Shown in pieces: positions 51,172 through 52,274 of a stretch of DNA of 52,274 nt. The notes below the pieces were generated by a model that worked only from the letters and a program-made list of their open reading frames with translations, was not told the origin of the DNA and did not search any database. Origin of the DNA: Segatella copri (lineage in GTDB: Bacteria > Bacteroidota > Bacteroidia > Bacteroidales > Bacteroidaceae); NCBI RefSeq assembly GCF_949820605.1, contig NZ_CATKVU010000004.1:12501-64774 (forward strand). Direction: 5' to 3'. Positions within the stretch are counted from its first letter, which is position 1. The number at the start of each line of letters is the position of its first letter. The position numbers were made by a program, and so were the translations under genes.

Positions 51172-52274
51172 ATGAAATCATTTTTCCGGATAAAACAGGT
51201 TGTAAATCTTTTCATTTCTCTGATTGTTGTCTCATCACTTGCCATCACAAAACATCATGAACTGTTGGGATTCTCTTTAAAATCTGAACAGAAGGCAGAA
51301 ACTGCAAGCAACGACACGCTACGCATGTTTGGAAACGGAAGAGCAGAGATTAATACTTCTGGTCTAGCATCCAACATCATGGGATATGGAGGAAAGGTTC
51401 CACTCAAAATAGTAATCAGGAATGGCGTTGTAGAAAACATCATTGCATTAAAGAATGATGAGACCAAGGAATTCTTTGACAATGCCTCTACTCTGTTTGA
51501 AAAATGGAAAGGTAAAACGATAGACAAAGCTATAGATATGAAGGTGGATGCTGTCACAGGTGCTACTTTCTCATCCAAAGCTATCATCGGAAACATGCAT
51601 CAGGGACTTCTGTATGCTAAAGCGCATTTAGCGACTGAAGAATCAGAAAATGGTAGCAGCAGTTTAAGTCCTTCCGAAAACAACAGCTCTTCCCTGTTCT
51701 CTCTCAGAAACATCATAGGGATAGCTGTTGTCCTGATGGCAGCCATTCTGCCATTGTTTATCAAGAACAGAAGATACCATTTCTGTCAACTGATACTGAA
51801 TGTCATTGTGCTCGGCTTCTGGTGTGGTACCTGCCTTTCTTATACCTTCCTGCTGGGCTTTGCAGCCCATGGCATGGAAATATCGGGCAGCATCATAGCG
51901 ATAGTCATGCTGGTAACAGCCTTTATCTATCCGCTTTTTGGAAAGAAGTCGCATTACTGTACCCATGTATGTCCGTATGGCTCCCTGCAACAGATAGCTG
52001 GCAGATGCGTGAAATACAAGTTGAAAATGAGCCCCGTTACTATAAAACGGCTTGATAAGCTTCGCAAGATGATATGGGCATTATTGATGATATGTATATG
52101 GGGAGGAGTTTGGAGCGAATGGACTGATTTTGAACCATTCTCGGCATTTATCTTCCATTCTGCCTCATGGATAGTGATTGTGATTGCGCTTCTTTTCATC
52201 GCAATATCCTTTATTATCATACGTCCCTACTGTCGTTTTGTATGTCCAATGGGAACTTTGCTAAAGTTCGCTCA
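51172..52274 (+). CDS. NosR/NapH-like membrane protein: FMN-binding plus 4Fe-4S domains (cut by window edge)
   Basis: The first 367 residues are inside the window, with no stop. Residues 10-26 form a membrane anchor. Residues 45-150 are an FMN-binding domain with DAVTGATFSS (126-135), where Thr132 would be flavinylated. Several transmembrane helices follow from about 180, with two polyferredoxin-type motifs, CTHVCPYGSLQQ (from 263) and CRFVCPMGTLLK (from 354). This matches the NosR/RnfD-associated/NapH-like group that passes electrons across the membrane. The acceptor lies outside the view; a reductase gene is expected downstream. Confidence 0.85.
   Translation, partial: MKSFFRIKQVVNLFISLIVVSSLAITKHHELLGFSLKSEQKAETASNDTLRMFGNGRAEINTSGLASNIMGYGGKVPLKIVIRNGVVENIIALKNDETKEFFDNASTLFEKWKGKTIDKAIDMKVDAVTGATFSSKAIIGNMHQGLLYAKAHLATEESENGSSSLSPSENNSSSLFSLRNIIGIAVVLMAAILPLFIKNRRYHFCQLILNVIVLGFWCGTCLSYTFLLGFAAHGMEISGSIIAIVMLVTAFIYPLFGKKSHYCTHVCPYGSLQQIAGRCVKYKLKMSPVTIKRLDKLRKMIWALLMICIWGGVWSEWTDFEPFSAFIFHSASWIVIVIALLFIAISFIIIRPYCRFVCPMGTLLKFA

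Overview
The window looks like chromosomal DNA of a gut Prevotella/Segatella (Bacteroidota), possibly close to Segatella copri. The evidence is Bacteroidota-type promoters (a -33 TTTG box and a -7 TAnnTTTG box, about 20 bp apart) in front of many genes, a SusC/SusD locus, a type V (FimA/Mfa) fimbrial operon, DUF4251, DUF3575 and DUF4369-TlpA proteins, and the form of the 16S/23S sequence. The species call is inference; no comparison could be run.

Layout. 1-2805: a minus-strand rRNA operon (16S complete, 23S cut by the window edge) whose spacer holds only a collapsed tRNA-Ala remnant. 3.3-5.5 kb: an SGNH hydrolase and an alanine/glycine:cation symporter. 5.6-9.8 kb: a decaying Sus locus on the minus strand (SusC scrap, SusD lacking its N-terminus, DUF4369-TlpA gene split by an intact IS982-family element), followed by alanine dehydrogenase. 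11-16.8 kb: a replicon-type module (AT-rich tract, ParA, a small basic partner, a Rep initiator, about 20 iterons of 22 bp, one unknown gene). 17-19.6 kb: a CNNM/CBS membrane protein, an arginase-fold enzyme and a threonine aldolase scrap. 20-24.7 kb: a three-gene HipBST-like toxin system, an Fsr-type efflux pump and an NhaC-type antiporter. 24.8-30.2 kb: a defence/toxin island (RelE-like pair, ATPase plus TOPRIM-like pair, HipA/HipB pair). 30.3-40.8 kb: the complete fimbrial operon. 40.8-45.2 kb: a MITE-like element, an AAA/PD-(D/E)XK protein and two PIN toxin pairs. 45.3-50.5 kb: a heavily rearranged zone with two copies of an Hsp20 gene, a DinJ/PIN pair, and scraps of YaaA, MsrA and a zinc-ribbon protein. 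50.7 kb to the end: FMN-binding proteins and the start of a NosR/NapH-like Fe-S membrane protein.

Genes that work together: ParA, Rep and the iterons form a replication/partition cassette; the fimbrial genes make a surface pilus with anchor, shaft and tip; HipB/HipS/HipT, HipA/HipB, RelE and the PIN pairs are toxin-antitoxin modules; the ATPase/TOPRIM pair resembles an antiviral system; the two FMN-binding proteins probably serve an electron-transfer chain.

The least explained structures are (i) three intergenic arrays of palindromes, different in sequence but each with four or five units spaced 21-23 bp apart; (ii) small exact fragments (30-160 bp) of one operon (hipBST-fsr-nhaC) re-used in junk-like scars elsewhere, with a 35-bp identical direct repeat bracketing the ATPase/TOPRIM plus HipBA cassette; and (iii) a textbook sigma-54 promoter with an upstream dyad in front of both Hsp20 copies. 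All homology statements come from reading the sequence by eye.
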